DNA of 64,000 nucleotides from Pseudarthrobacter sp. NamE2. Lineage in GTDB: Bacteria > Actinomycetota > Actinomycetes > Actinomycetales > Micrococcaceae. Shown here piece after piece: positions 26,207-34,170 of this stretch. The stretch's first letter is position 1. Each line of letters starts with the position of its first letter. The notes beneath the pieces were generated by a model that was not told the DNA's origin, did not search any database, and was given only the letters and a program-made list of their open reading frames with translations. Location of the stretch: the NCBI RefSeq assembly GCF_005796205.1, contig NZ_VAHN01000004.1, positions 124,001 to 188,000 of the forward strand, read 5' to 3'. The position numbers and the translations under genes were made by a program.

Positions 26207-27355
26207 CTATCGGGTGGTGGGTTCAGTGGGTCGCTCGGCCAGGTCCACCTTCACGTCCTCGGTCTGGTCGCCGCGTTTGACGGAGAAGGTGACGGTGTCG
26301 CCGGGGTTGCGGCTGCGCAGTTCTGCCAGCAGCCCTTCCGGTGCTGTGAGTTCCACGCCTTCCATGGACTCCAGCACGTCGCCGGGGCGGATTCCGGCCT
26401 CTCCCGCCGGCCCGTCCTCGGCCACGGCCAGGACCAGCACGCCGGCGCCCTGTTCGATGCCGAGCTGGTCAGCGATCTGGGCGGTCAGTTCGCCGGGAGT
26501 GAGGCCTACATAGGCGTGTTCCGCTGTACCGTCGGCCAGCAGTTCCTCGGCCACTTCCACGGCCGTGGCGGCCGGAATGGCAAACCCCAGGGCAACCGCA
26601 CCGGCCGACGGCGGGATGTACGCCTCGCTGATGCCGATAATTTCGCCGCGCATGTTGATCACGGCGCCGCCGGAGTTGCCCGGGCTGATGGGCGCGTCGG
26701 TCTGGATCAGGTCAACGAGGGACAGGCTGTTGGAGGCCGAGCCCGGAATGGAGCGGTGGAGCCCGGAGATGATGCCGGCCGTGGCCGTGTTCTCGAACCC
26801 CAGCGGGGAACCGAGCACCACGGCGCCTTCGCCAACCTTGGGCAGGTCGGTCTGGTACGTCGGCTTCGGCAGCCCGGTGCGGTCCGCCTGCACCAGGGCA
26901 AGGTCGGTGACGGGGTCGGTGGCCCGGACCGTACCCTCAACGCGCTGCCCGTCCGCGAAGGCGACCTCAACGCGGGTGTTGCCGCGGATCACGTGCTCGT
27001 TGGTGAGGATCAGGCCGTCCTCCGAGTACACCACGCCGCTGCCCAGCCCGCCCTCGGTGAAGATGGTGACCACGGACGGTGCCAGGTTTTCCACCAGCTG
27101 CGGGATGCCGCCGGCAGCATCCGGAGCGGCGGGTGCGCCGGCCCCTCCGGTTGGCGGGGCGGAGGCGGCGGGGCTCGCGGCAGCGGTGTTCCCGGATGCG
27201 GTGGTTTCGCTGGGTGCCGGGGATCCTCCAGTGCAGGCGGAAAGTACGACGACGGCACTCAGGGCAGCTGCCGCGGCGGCGGTCCTGAACAGGCCGGGCC
27301 GCTGCGGCTGGCCCGGGTGCGGGCGGCGGCATCCTTGGGGGGCTGCCGGGCTCAT
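26207..27355 (-). CDS. HtrA-like S1C serine protease lipoprotein with PDZ domain
   Basis: 382 residues. The N-terminus carries a lipobox (VVLSACTGG), so the enzyme is lipid-anchored outside the membrane, followed by an Ala/Pro/Ser-rich linker. The trypsin-like domain has His in LTNEHVIRG, Asp in DPVTDLALVQ and Ser in SPGNSGGAVI. A C-terminal PDZ domain begins AYVGLTPGEL and includes GPAGEAGIRPGDVLE. Such enzymes degrade or signal the presence of misfolded exported proteins. It probably shares a transcript with the downstream small acidic protein. Confidence 0.93.
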   Translation of the reverse strand: MSPAAPQGCRRPHPGQPQRPGLFRTAAAAAALSAVVVLSACTGGSPAPSETTASGNTAAASPAASAPPTGGAGAPAAPDAAGGIPQLVENLAPSVVTIFTEGGLGSGVVYSEDGLILTNEHVIRGNTRVEVAFADGQRVEGTVRATDPVTDLALVQADRTGLPKPTYQTDLPKVGEGAVVLGSPLGFENTATAGIISGLHRSIPGSASNSLSLVDLIQTDAPISPGNSGGAVINMRGEIIGISEAYIPPSAGAVALGFAIPAATAVEVAEELLADGTAEHAYVGLTPGELTAQIADQLGIEQGAGVLVLAVAEDGPAGEAGIRPGDVLESMEGVELTAPEGLLAELRSRNPGDTVTFSVKRGDQTEDVKVDLAERPTEPTTR

Positions 27356-27467
27356 TCACTACCTCCCTGCGGTGGTGGCTTTCTACCACCGTAACCGGGG
27401 TGCGGGGAAAATACCAAGCACACTTAGTATTTGCCGCGCTCAGCGGCGGGCGCGGCCGTGGCGGAGC

Positions 27468-28106
27468 TCAAGGGTGGCCGTGCAGTCCGTCGAACGCCAT
27501 GGTGATCACGTCATCGGCCAACCGCTCGGGGGAGAGGGAGCCGCCTGGCTTGTACCACTCCACGATGGAGTTGATCATGCCGAACAGGAGCCGGGTGACG
27601 GTCCGGGGGTCGATGTCCTGCCGGAGCGAGCCCTCGTCCCTGGCCAGTGAAATGAGCGCTGCTACCTTGTGGTCGAATGTGCGCCGGCGCTCCAGCGCGT
27701 CCCGCTCGATCCCGGTGTTGCCGCGCAGCCGCAGCAGCAGCGTGACGAACGGCAGCCGGTCCACCAGGACGGCCACCGTCTGCCGGAGGACGAACTCGAG
27801 CCGGGCGTCCGCGGGGCCGGACGTCGCCTCCGGCTGTTCCAGGATGGCCTCCAAGCCGCCGAGCGCGTGATCCAGGGCGAGCTTGAGGAGGTCGCCCTTG
27901 GACGGCACGTGGTGGTAGATGGCCGACTTGGAGATGCCCAGGTTTTCCGCCAGGATGCCCATCGAGGTGGCGTCGTAGCCGTGGCGGTTGAAGACGTCCA
28001 CGGCGATGCGCAGCACGGACTGCTGGTCGTAGCCGGGCCGGCCGCGCTTGGCTGTGCCATTGACGGCAGTGCCGGTGGTGCTGGAGGTTCCGGTGGTGCT
28101 GGGCAT
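27468..28106 (-). CDS. paaR: TetR-type regulator, probable PaaR
   Basis: 212-residue repressor with an N-terminal TetR DNA-binding domain: AVDVFNRHGYDATSMGILAE and the recognition helix ISKSAIYHHVPSKGDLL. The C-terminal domain is Leu/Arg-rich and helical. PaaR-type repressors release DNA on binding phenylacetyl-CoA. A 13-base sequence identical to the paaJ operator lies just upstream of its start, suggesting autoregulation. It diverges from no gene but backs onto paaK. Assignment rests on context and the shared operators. Confidence 0.85.
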   Translation of the reverse strand: MPSTTGTSSTTGTAVNGTAKRGRPGYDQQSVLRIAVDVFNRHGYDATSMGILAENLGISKSAIYHHVPSKGDLLKLALDHALGGLEAILEQPEATSGPADARLEFVLRQTVAVLVDRLPFVTLLLRLRGNTGIERDALERRRTFDHKVAALISLARDEGSLRQDIDPRTVTRLLFGMINSIVEWYKPGGSLSPERLADDVITMAFDGLHGHP

Positions 28107-28111
28107 AGGTG

Positions 28112-28134
28112 CTAGTTTCTCACGAACGGTCGGT
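28112..28134. promoter_or_regulatory. Candidate PaaR autoregulatory operator
   Basis: ACGAACGGTCGGT at 28122-28134 is identical to the paaJ site; the left flank is weaker. It lies 6-28 bases upstream of the paaR start codon, where a bound repressor would block its own transcription. Confidence 0.6.
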
Positions 28135-28145
28135 CGGCCCGGGCA

Positions 28146-28171
28146 GGTCCCGGGCCGGTGGGCCCGGGACC
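28146..28171. terminator. Terminator after paaI-paaK
   Basis: Perfect 11-base arms GGTCCCGGGCC and GGCCCGGGACC with a four-base loop, 10 bases beyond the paaK stop on the leftward strand. It also separates that operon from the paaR operator. Confidence 0.75.
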
Positions 28172-28180
28172 GCGGTTCAC

Positions 28181-29545
28181 CTAGCCCTTCGGGCGGAGGT
28201 CGTAGATGCGGCGCAGCTTGCCGTTGGACCGCTCAAGCGAGCCCGGCTCCACAACGTCCACGGCACAGGAAGAACCCACGTGGATCTTGATCTGCTCCTG
28301 CAAGGTGCGTGCCGCCGTCGTGCCCTGCTCGGTGGTGACGTTGTCCCGCCGCTCGATCTTCACGGTCAGCTGGTCCATCCGCTGGCCCTCGGGCCGGGTG
28401 AGCTCGAGCTGGAAGTGCGGGCTGAGTTCGGGGATCCGGAGCGCGATCTCCTCGATCTGCGACGGGAAGAGGTTGACGCCGCGGAGGATGATCATGTCAT
28501 CGCTGCGGCCGGTGATGCGGCCCATCCGGTGGTGCGCGGGGCGGGCGGTTCCCGGCAGGAGGCGGGTGAGGTCTTTGGTGCGGTAGCGGATGATCGGCAG
28601 CGCTTCCTTGGTCAGGGAGGTGAACACGAGTTCGCCGTGTTCGCCGTCGCCCAGGACGTTCTCCTTGCCCGCCACCGGGTTGAAGGGGTCGATGATTTCG
28701 GGGCGGAAGTGGTCCTCCCAGATGTGGCTGCCGTCCTGCGTCTCCACTGCCTCGCCGGCAACGCCCGGGCCCATCACCTCGGAGAGGCCATAGATATCGC
28801 AGGCCTTGAGGTTCATGGTGACCTCGAGCTCGTGCCGCATCTCCTGCGTCCACGGTTCGGCGCCCAGTACCGCGTACTTCAGTGAGGTGGAGGCGGGGTG
28901 GATGCCCATGTGCGCCATGGCGTCGGCGATGGTCAGCAGGTAGGTGGGCGTGCACAGGATGGCGTCCGGCCGGAAGTCCTGGATCAGCTGGATCTGGCGT
29001 TCGGTCTGGCCGCCGGACATGGGGATGACCGTGCAGCCCAGTGCTTCGGCGCCGGCGTGCGCGCCCAGGCCGCCGGTGAAGAGGCCGTAGCCGTAGGCGT
29101 TGTGGACCTTCATGCCGGGGCGGATGCCGGACGCGCGGAAGCAGCGGGCTACAAGCTTGGCCCAGTCGGCCAGGTCCTGCCTGGTGTAGCCCACCACGGT
29201 GGGCCGGCCGGTGGTGCCGGAGCTGGCGTGCACGCGGGCCACTTCGCTTTGCGGCACGGCGAACATGCCGAACGGGTATTCCTGGCGCAGGTCCTCCTTC
29301 GTGGTGAAGGGGAAGTTGCCCAGGTCGCTAAGTTCCCGGAGGTCGCTCGGATGGACCCCGGCGTCGTCGAACTTGCGCTTATACAGGGGCACGCGCTCGT
29401 AGGCGTAGGCAACGGTGTGCTGCAGGCGGCTCAGCTGGAGCGCCTCAAGTTCGTCGCGGGACATGGTCTCCTCGCGGTCCAGGCCTGGTGTTGCTGCGGA
29501 TGTTGCCGTCACCGCGGCGGGAGTTTCGGGGGCATGCAGGGTCAT
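28181..29545 (-). CDS. paaK: Phenylacetate-CoA ligase
   Basis: 454-residue adenylate-forming enzyme catalysing the first step of phenylacetate breakdown (phenylacetate + CoA + ATP). The P-loop is HASSGTTGRPTVVGYT; further signatures are YGYGLFTGGLGAHAGAEALG, YGLSEVMGPGVAGE and the C-terminal GRSDDMIILRGVNLFPSQIE, all typical of PaaK. The N-terminal extension of about 20 residues is Ala/Thr-rich. It starts 6 bases after paaI, forming a two-gene unit. High confidence. Confidence 0.96.
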   Translation of the reverse strand: MTLHAPETPAAVTATSAATPGLDREETMSRDELEALQLSRLQHTVAYAYERVPLYKRKFDDAGVHPSDLRELSDLGNFPFTTKEDLRQEYPFGMFAVPQSEVARVHASSGTTGRPTVVGYTRQDLADWAKLVARCFRASGIRPGMKVHNAYGYGLFTGGLGAHAGAEALGCTVIPMSGGQTERQIQLIQDFRPDAILCTPTYLLTIADAMAHMGIHPASTSLKYAVLGAEPWTQEMRHELEVTMNLKACDIYGLSEVMGPGVAGEAVETQDGSHIWEDHFRPEIIDPFNPVAGKENVLGDGEHGELVFTSLTKEALPIIRYRTKDLTRLLPGTARPAHHRMGRITGRSDDMIILRGVNLFPSQIEEIALRIPELSPHFQLELTRPEGQRMDQLTVKIERRDNVTTEQGTTAARTLQEQIKIHVGSSCAVDVVEPGSLERSNGKLRRIYDLRPKG

Positions 29546-29551
29546 GTTGTC

Positions 29552-30019
29552 CTACTTCTTGGGGATGGTGCGGCTGCGTCCGCGGAACTCGGCAATGAGT
29601 TCGCCGGGGGCGCCGGAGGGGGTGGATTCCGCCTGAAGGGCGTCGGCGGCAAAGATCTGGATGTCGTACAGGCCGCTGCGTCCTGCGCTGGAACGCCGGT
29701 CCGCGACGGCGGTGACCACCTGGCCGCGGTAGGCGGGCTTCAGGAAATTGATATCCACGCCCGAGGCCACGGTGATGAGGTTTTCTTCGCCGGGTGACGG
29801 GTGGATCGGGTTGCAGGCCAGTGCGAAGGCTGAGTCAGCGAAGGCGAAGATCATTCCGCCATGGGCCATGCCGAAGCCATTGAGCATCTCCTGCCGGAGG
29901 GTCATTCGGATGGTCGCGTGGCCGTCGCTCAGGGACAGGACCTCGATGCCCATCCATTCGGAGGCATAGTCGTTTTCCAGGATGGGATGGGGTGGCCCGG
30001 AAAGTGTTGTTTCACCCAT
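29552..30019 (-). CDS. paaI: Hydroxyphenylacetyl-CoA thioesterase
   Basis: 155-residue hotdog-fold thioesterase. The signature GFGMAHGGMIFAFADSAFALACN with the catalytic Asp is that of PaaI, which hydrolyses ring-hydroxylated and dead-end phenylacetyl-CoA thioesters and so returns CoA. It is transcribed leftward together with paaK. A palindromic operator-like site lies 23 bases upstream of its start. Length is normal for the family. Confidence 0.94.
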   Translation of the reverse strand: MGETTLSGPPHPILENDYASEWMGIEVLSLSDGHATIRMTLRQEMLNGFGMAHGGMIFAFADSAFALACNPIHPSPGEENLITVASGVDINFLKPAYRGQVVTAVADRRSSAGRSGLYDIQIFAADALQAESTPSGAPGELIAEFRGRSRTIPKK

Positions 30020-30041
30020 GCGTCATTGCCTCCAGCTTTAT

Positions 30042-30063
30042 TTACCGAATGTTCATTAGGTAA
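30042..30063. promoter_or_regulatory. Palindromic operator upstream of paaI
   Basis: 22-base palindrome TTACC-N-AATG-N2-CATT-N-GGTAA. It keeps the ACCGAA half seen at the paaZ site but differs in its right half, so it is either a weaker PaaR site or that of a second regulator. It lies directly upstream of the paaI-paaK unit. Confidence 0.6.
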
Positions 30064-30268
30064 TCCTATGAGGGGGTGCGGTGTCAAGGGCACGGCCGCG
30101 GCCCTGAACAGCCCAGTTTTAGGCAGTGAACAGTGCCGTCTTCCAGGCTCCCCGCGGTGTTGTCCCGGGGAAACCGGGCCAGTCTGGGCAGCGGGGCCCA
30201 ATCACCGGAGCCCGCGGCCGAAAAGTGCAAGGATGGAGGGACCGGCACCAGACAGCAAAGGGCGGACC

Positions 30269-32347
30269 ATGGCCAAAGGCATCTACGTCAGCGCAACCAC
30301 ACCCGGATCGGGCAAGTCCCTCGTGGCCCTGGGCCTGGCGGACACGCTGCACCGGCACGCGGACCGGATCGGCTTCTTCAAGCCCGTGGTCACCGGGCCC
30401 ACTGCCGGGGACGACCCCATGGTGGCCCTGATTAAGTCCCGGTTCGCGCTGGAGGACGGGCGCTGCCGCGGCGGACTGACCTCGCAGGAGGTCAGGAGAC
30501 TGCTGGCAGAGGGCAACCGGGAGGAAATTGACTCCCGCTGCGTGGAGATCTTCGCCGAGATGTCGCGGCTCTGCGACGTGGTGATCGTGGAGGGGACGGA
30601 CCTCACCGGCCAGGACGCCGCCGTCGAATTCGACCTCAACGCCCGGTTGGCCAATAACCTCGCCGCGCCCGTGGTGGCTGTGGTCGGGGCCAAGGGCCGC
30701 ACTGTCGAGGAGGCCGTGGCCGCCGTCGATGTTGCCCGGAAGGAGCTGTCCGCGGAAAAGTGCGCGCTGCTGGCCATCATGGTGAACCGCGCGGATCCCG
30801 ACCTGGTGAACGGGATCGCCGCTGAAGTGAGGGTGGGCGCTTCCGGCCGGCCCGTCTACGTCCTGCCCGAGCTGGAGGAAATCGCGCGTCCCACCACGGG
30901 CGAGGTTGCCACGGCGCTTAACGTCCGGCAGATTGCGGGCCGGGCGGACATGGACCGCGACGTGAAGGACATCAAGGTTGCAGCCATGAACGTGGGCAAC
31001 TTCCTGAACGTGCTGGACGAGGGCGCCCTGGTGATCGTCCCGGGGGACCGGGCGGACGTGATGGTGGCATGCCTGGCATCGTCGTTCTCCCCGGAGTTTC
31101 CAGTGGCGTCTGCATTGATCCTCACGGGCGGCCTGGCGCCGGACGCCAACATCTACCCGCTCCTGGCGCAGGCTCCGTTCCCGGTGTTCGCCGCCCCGGA
31201 TGACACCTACACCACGGCGCGCCGCGTCTCGGAGGTCCGCAGCGAGATCTGGTCCGGGCACCGGCGGAAGGTCGCCTCTGCGCTGGGGTTGTGGTCCCGG
31301 AGGGTGGACGAGGCCGAGATCGTGGAGCGGCTGCACCTGCCGCGCGCCGAACGGATGACGCCGCTACGGTTCCTGCATGACCTGATTGAACGGGCCCGGG
31401 CGCAGCGGCGGCATGTTGTCCTGCCGGAAGGGACGGACATGCGGGTCCTCCGGGCGGCCGAGATCCTGCACCGCCGGGACGTCTGCGACCTGACCGTGCT
31501 CGGACCCGAGTCGGATGTCCGGGAGCTGGCGGCCGCCCGCGGCATCGACCTCACGGGCATCAACGTGGTGGACCCGGCAACCTCGGACCTGCGGCAGAAG
31601 TTCGCTGAAAAGTACACGGAACTGCGGGCACACAAGGGCGTGGACCTGGCCAAGGCGCTGGAGATCATGCAGGACGTGAGCTACTTCGGCACCATGATGG
31701 TCCAACTGGGGGTGGTGGACGGGATGGTGTCCGGCGCAGCGCACACCACGGCGCACACCATCCGCCCGGCCCTGGAGTTCGTGAAGACCCGCGAGGGCGT
31801 GAAGATCGTGTCCTCGGTGTTCCTGATGCTGATGCCGGACCGTGTCCTGGTCTACGGCGACTGCGCCGTGAACCCGGATCCGAACGTGGAGCAGCTGGCG
31901 GACATCGCACTGGCCTCGGCGGAGACCGCTGCCCAGTTCGGCGTGGAGCCGCGGGTGGCCATGCTGTCCTACTCCACGGGCGGCTCGGGCTCCGGCGAGG
32001 CGGTGGACGAGGTGCGGCAGGCCACTGAACTGGTGCGTGCGCGCCGACCGGACCTCGCCGTGGAAGGCCCTATCCAGTACGACGCCGCCGTGGACGCCTC
32101 CATCGCCGAGTCCAAGATGCCGGGCTCCTCGGTAGCCGGGCAGGCCACCGTGTTCATCTTCCCGGACCTCAACACCGGCAACAACACGTACAAGGCGGTG
32201 CAGCAGAGCTCAGGCGCGGTGGCCGTGGGACCGGTGCTGCAGGGGCTGCGGAAGCCGGTCAACGACCTGTCCCGCGGCTGCACGGTGGAGGACATCGTCA
32301 ACACCGTAGCCATCACGGCGATCCAGGCGCAGGCGCCCCTTTCGTAG
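30269..32347 (+). CDS. pta: Phosphate acetyltransferase (long form)
   Basis: 692 residues, the long three-domain form. An N-terminal P-loop domain related to BioD opens GIYVSATTPGSGKSLVALGL, a DRTGG domain follows (VRQIAGRADMDRDVKDIKVAAMN), and the C-terminal catalytic PTA domain includes LSYSTGGSGSGEAVDEV and FPDLNTGNNTYKAVQ. It interconverts acetyl-CoA and acetyl phosphate and works with acetate kinase at 32911. The ATG at 30269 is chosen because it begins the conserved P-loop domain; AAAGG lies upstream. Confidence 0.96.
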   Translation: MAKGIYVSATTPGSGKSLVALGLADTLHRHADRIGFFKPVVTGPTAGDDPMVALIKSRFALEDGRCRGGLTSQEVRRLLAEGNREEIDSRCVEIFAEMSRLCDVVIVEGTDLTGQDAAVEFDLNARLANNLAAPVVAVVGAKGRTVEEAVAAVDVARKELSAEKCALLAIMVNRADPDLVNGIAAEVRVGASGRPVYVLPELEEIARPTTGEVATALNVRQIAGRADMDRDVKDIKVAAMNVGNFLNVLDEGALVIVPGDRADVMVACLASSFSPEFPVASALILTGGLAPDANIYPLLAQAPFPVFAAPDDTYTTARRVSEVRSEIWSGHRRKVASALGLWSRRVDEAEIVERLHLPRAERMTPLRFLHDLIERARAQRRHVVLPEGTDMRVLRAAEILHRRDVCDLTVLGPESDVRELAAARGIDLTGINVVDPATSDLRQKFAEKYTELRAHKGVDLAKALEIMQDVSYFGTMMVQLGVVDGMVSGAAHTTAHTIRPALEFVKTREGVKIVSSVFLMLMPDRVLVYGDCAVNPDPNVEQLADIALASAETAAQFGVEPRVAMLSYSTGGSGSGEAVDEVRQATELVRARRPDLAVEGPIQYDAAVDASIAESKMPGSSVAGQATVFIFPDLNTGNNTYKAVQQSSGAVAVGPVLQGLRKPVNDLSRGCTVEDIVNTVAITAIQAQAPLS

Positions 32348-32351
32348 CTGC

Positions 32352-32410
32352 GGCACGCAAAGGACGACGCCGGCACCCAAGCCGGGTGCCGGCGTCGTCC
32401 TTTGCGTGCC
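32352..32410. terminator. Perfect 27-base-arm bidirectional terminator
   Basis: Inverted repeat with two perfect 27-base arms (GGCACGCAAAGG... and its complement) around the loop AAGCC, between the convergent pta and small acidic protein genes. An A-rich stretch in one arm mirrors a CCTTTGCG stretch in the other, suiting termination in both directions. Confidence 0.85.
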
Positions 32411-32411
32411 T

Positions 32412-32699
32412 CTAGCTGTTGTCCGGCTTGGCCAGGCTCTCCTCGTCCTCCTGCTTGGCCGGCTCGTCAGAGAGACCCTGCGGCGTCAGGTCCAGGTCCT
32501 CAGTGTTCCCGGGCGCCTGCGCCGCTTCCCCTGTCTCGCTGGCTTTGGGCTTACCGGTGTCATCCAGGGCTGGATTGGCGCCCTCGACGCCGGTTGGGTC
32601 CTTGGGCCCGGAATCCGGCTGGGCGTTCAGCGGGGCGGTGCTGCTGGATCCCGTATTCGTGGGGTCGTTCTCGTCAATGGAAGCGGGCTCATTCGTCAT
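32412..32699 (-). CDS. Small disordered acidic protein between pta and ackA
   Basis: 95 residues from the ATG at 32699, which has GAGAGGA eight bases upstream; a longer reading to 33293 runs antisense through ackA and is rejected. Composition is Asp, Glu, Pro, Ser, Thr and Asn with no hydrophobic segment; I see no domain. Its position splits the usual pta-ackA pair on the opposite strand. Function unknown; a stress-type hydrophilic protein is possible but unsupported. Confidence 0.6.
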   Translation of the reverse strand: MTNEPASIDENDPTNTGSSSTAPLNAQPDSGPKDPTGVEGANPALDDTGKPKASETGEAAQAPGNTEDLDLTPQGLSDEPAKQEDEESLAKPDNS

Positions 32700-32910
32700 G
32701 GAAATGTCCTCTCGCGGGTGGTCCAGCCTGTCCGCCGACTGTAGGCACAGCCCGGCCGGATCCGCAAGGAACCCCGACGCCTCCGCAACCTGCGAGATGG
32801 CACTTAACGGCAGTCCCGGCGTCGGGCGTTGCCGTTGGACGCCAACTCGGGGAGCAGCGCAGCCGCTAGTGTGGGACTGAACCGCAGACGCAAGGCTCAG
32901 GAGGCCCCAC

Positions 32911-34065
32911 ATGCTCGTGCTCGTCATCAACTCCGGCTCGTCCTCGCTCAAGTACCAGGTGCGCGACGTCGCGGCCGGAACGGTCCTCACCGAGGGGCTG
33001 ATCGAGAAGATCGGCCAGGGCAACGGGGGCGACGGCGACGGCGAGATCGTGGGCCCGCGCGACCATGCGGAGGCGCTGGAGCAGGTGGACGCCGCGATCC
33101 ATGAGGAGCTCGGCGACCTGCAGCTGGGCGCCGTGGGGCACCGGGTGGTCCACGGCGGGGAGCGGTTCGCAGAGCCGGTCCTGATCGACAACGAGATCAC
33201 CCGGGCCATCGAGCGGCTCAATCCGCTGGCGCCGCTGCACAACCCGGCCAACGTGCTGGGCATCCGGGCCATCAGCACGAAGTGGCCGGACATGCCGCAG
33301 GTGGCGGTGTTCGATACCGCGTTCCACCGGAGCTTGCCCGAGCATGCCTGGCGCTACGCCGTCCCGGATGAGCTGTACACCAACCACGGCATCCGCCGCT
33401 ACGGCTTCCACGGCACCTCCCATGAGTACGTCACACGGCAGGCCGCGTCCGTGCTGGACATCCCGGTGGAGGAATTTGACGGCGTCATCGCCCACCTGGG
33501 CAACGGCGCCTCCGTCACGGCGATCCAGGGCGGACGGTCCGTGGACACGTCCATGGGTTTCACGCCGCTGGAGGGCCTGGTGATGGGCACCCGCTCCGGC
33601 GACCTGGACCCGTCCATCCTGGTCTTCCTGGGCCGGGCGGGCTGGACCCCGGAGGACATCGACACCATGTTGAACCGGGAATCCGGGCTTAAGGGCCTTG
33701 CCGGCAACAACGACATGCGTTCCGTGGTGGAAGCCGCCGAGGACGGCAACGCCCGGGCCGCAACCGCGCTCGCCGTCACGTCCTACCGGCTGGCCAAGTA
33801 CATCGGCGGGTACCACGTGGCGGTGGGCGGCGCCAAGGCACTCGTGTTCACGGCCGGCATCGGCGAGAACTCGCACCAGTTCCGTGCGCTGGTGGCGGAC
33901 CGGCTGGGCGCCCTGGGCATAGAGCTCGACGGCGCCCTGAACATTGGGCGGTCCAACGAACCGCGCGTCATTTCCACGCCGCAGTCCGCCATCCCCGTCC
34001 TGGTTGTCCCCACCGACGAGGAACGCGCCATCGCAGAGGCAACAGCCGCCGTCGTCAGCGCCTAG
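32911..34065 (+). CDS. ackA: Acetate kinase
   Basis: 384-residue ASKHA-fold kinase interconverting acetyl phosphate and acetate with ADP/ATP. It starts MLVLVINSGSSSLKYQV, the first phosphate-binding motif, and carries GHRVVHGGERF, the substrate region DTAFHRSLPEHAWRYAVP, RRYGFHGTSHEYV, and the second nucleotide motifs HLGNGASVTAI and FTAGIGENS. CAGGAGG lies upstream of the ATG. It pairs functionally with pta, though an opposing gene stands between. Confidence 0.97.
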   Translation: MLVLVINSGSSSLKYQVRDVAAGTVLTEGLIEKIGQGNGGDGDGEIVGPRDHAEALEQVDAAIHEELGDLQLGAVGHRVVHGGERFAEPVLIDNEITRAIERLNPLAPLHNPANVLGIRAISTKWPDMPQVAVFDTAFHRSLPEHAWRYAVPDELYTNHGIRRYGFHGTSHEYVTRQAASVLDIPVEEFDGVIAHLGNGASVTAIQGGRSVDTSMGFTPLEGLVMGTRSGDLDPSILVFLGRAGWTPEDIDTMLNRESGLKGLAGNNDMRSVVEAAEDGNARAATALAVTSYRLAKYIGGYHVAVGGAKALVFTAGIGENSHQFRALVADRLGALGIELDGALNIGRSNEPRVISTPQSAIPVLVVPTDEERAIAEATAAVVSA

Positions 34066-34082
34066 TAACCCCCGCCCACCAG

Positions 34083-34143
34083 AGTTTTTGTCCAGATATG
34101 CAGACTTAACCCGCCCGGAAGCCTGCATATCTGGACAAAAACT
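34083..34143. terminator. Dispersed palindrome, copy 2, as bidirectional terminator
   Basis: Two perfect 21-base arms (AGTTTTTGTCCAGATATGCA plus G, and complement) around a 19-base loop, between the convergent ackA and flavoprotein genes. It is closely related to the palindrome at 14645-14703. T- and A-rich arm ends give a T-run after the stem in either direction. Confidence 0.85.
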
Positions 34144-34170
34144 ACAAGCCCAGACTCAATCAGGGAAGGC

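Noticed and set aside
32700..33293. Long N-terminal extension of the small acidic protein
   Set aside because: It would run antisense through the start of ackA; the internal ATG at 32699 has its own ribosome site.
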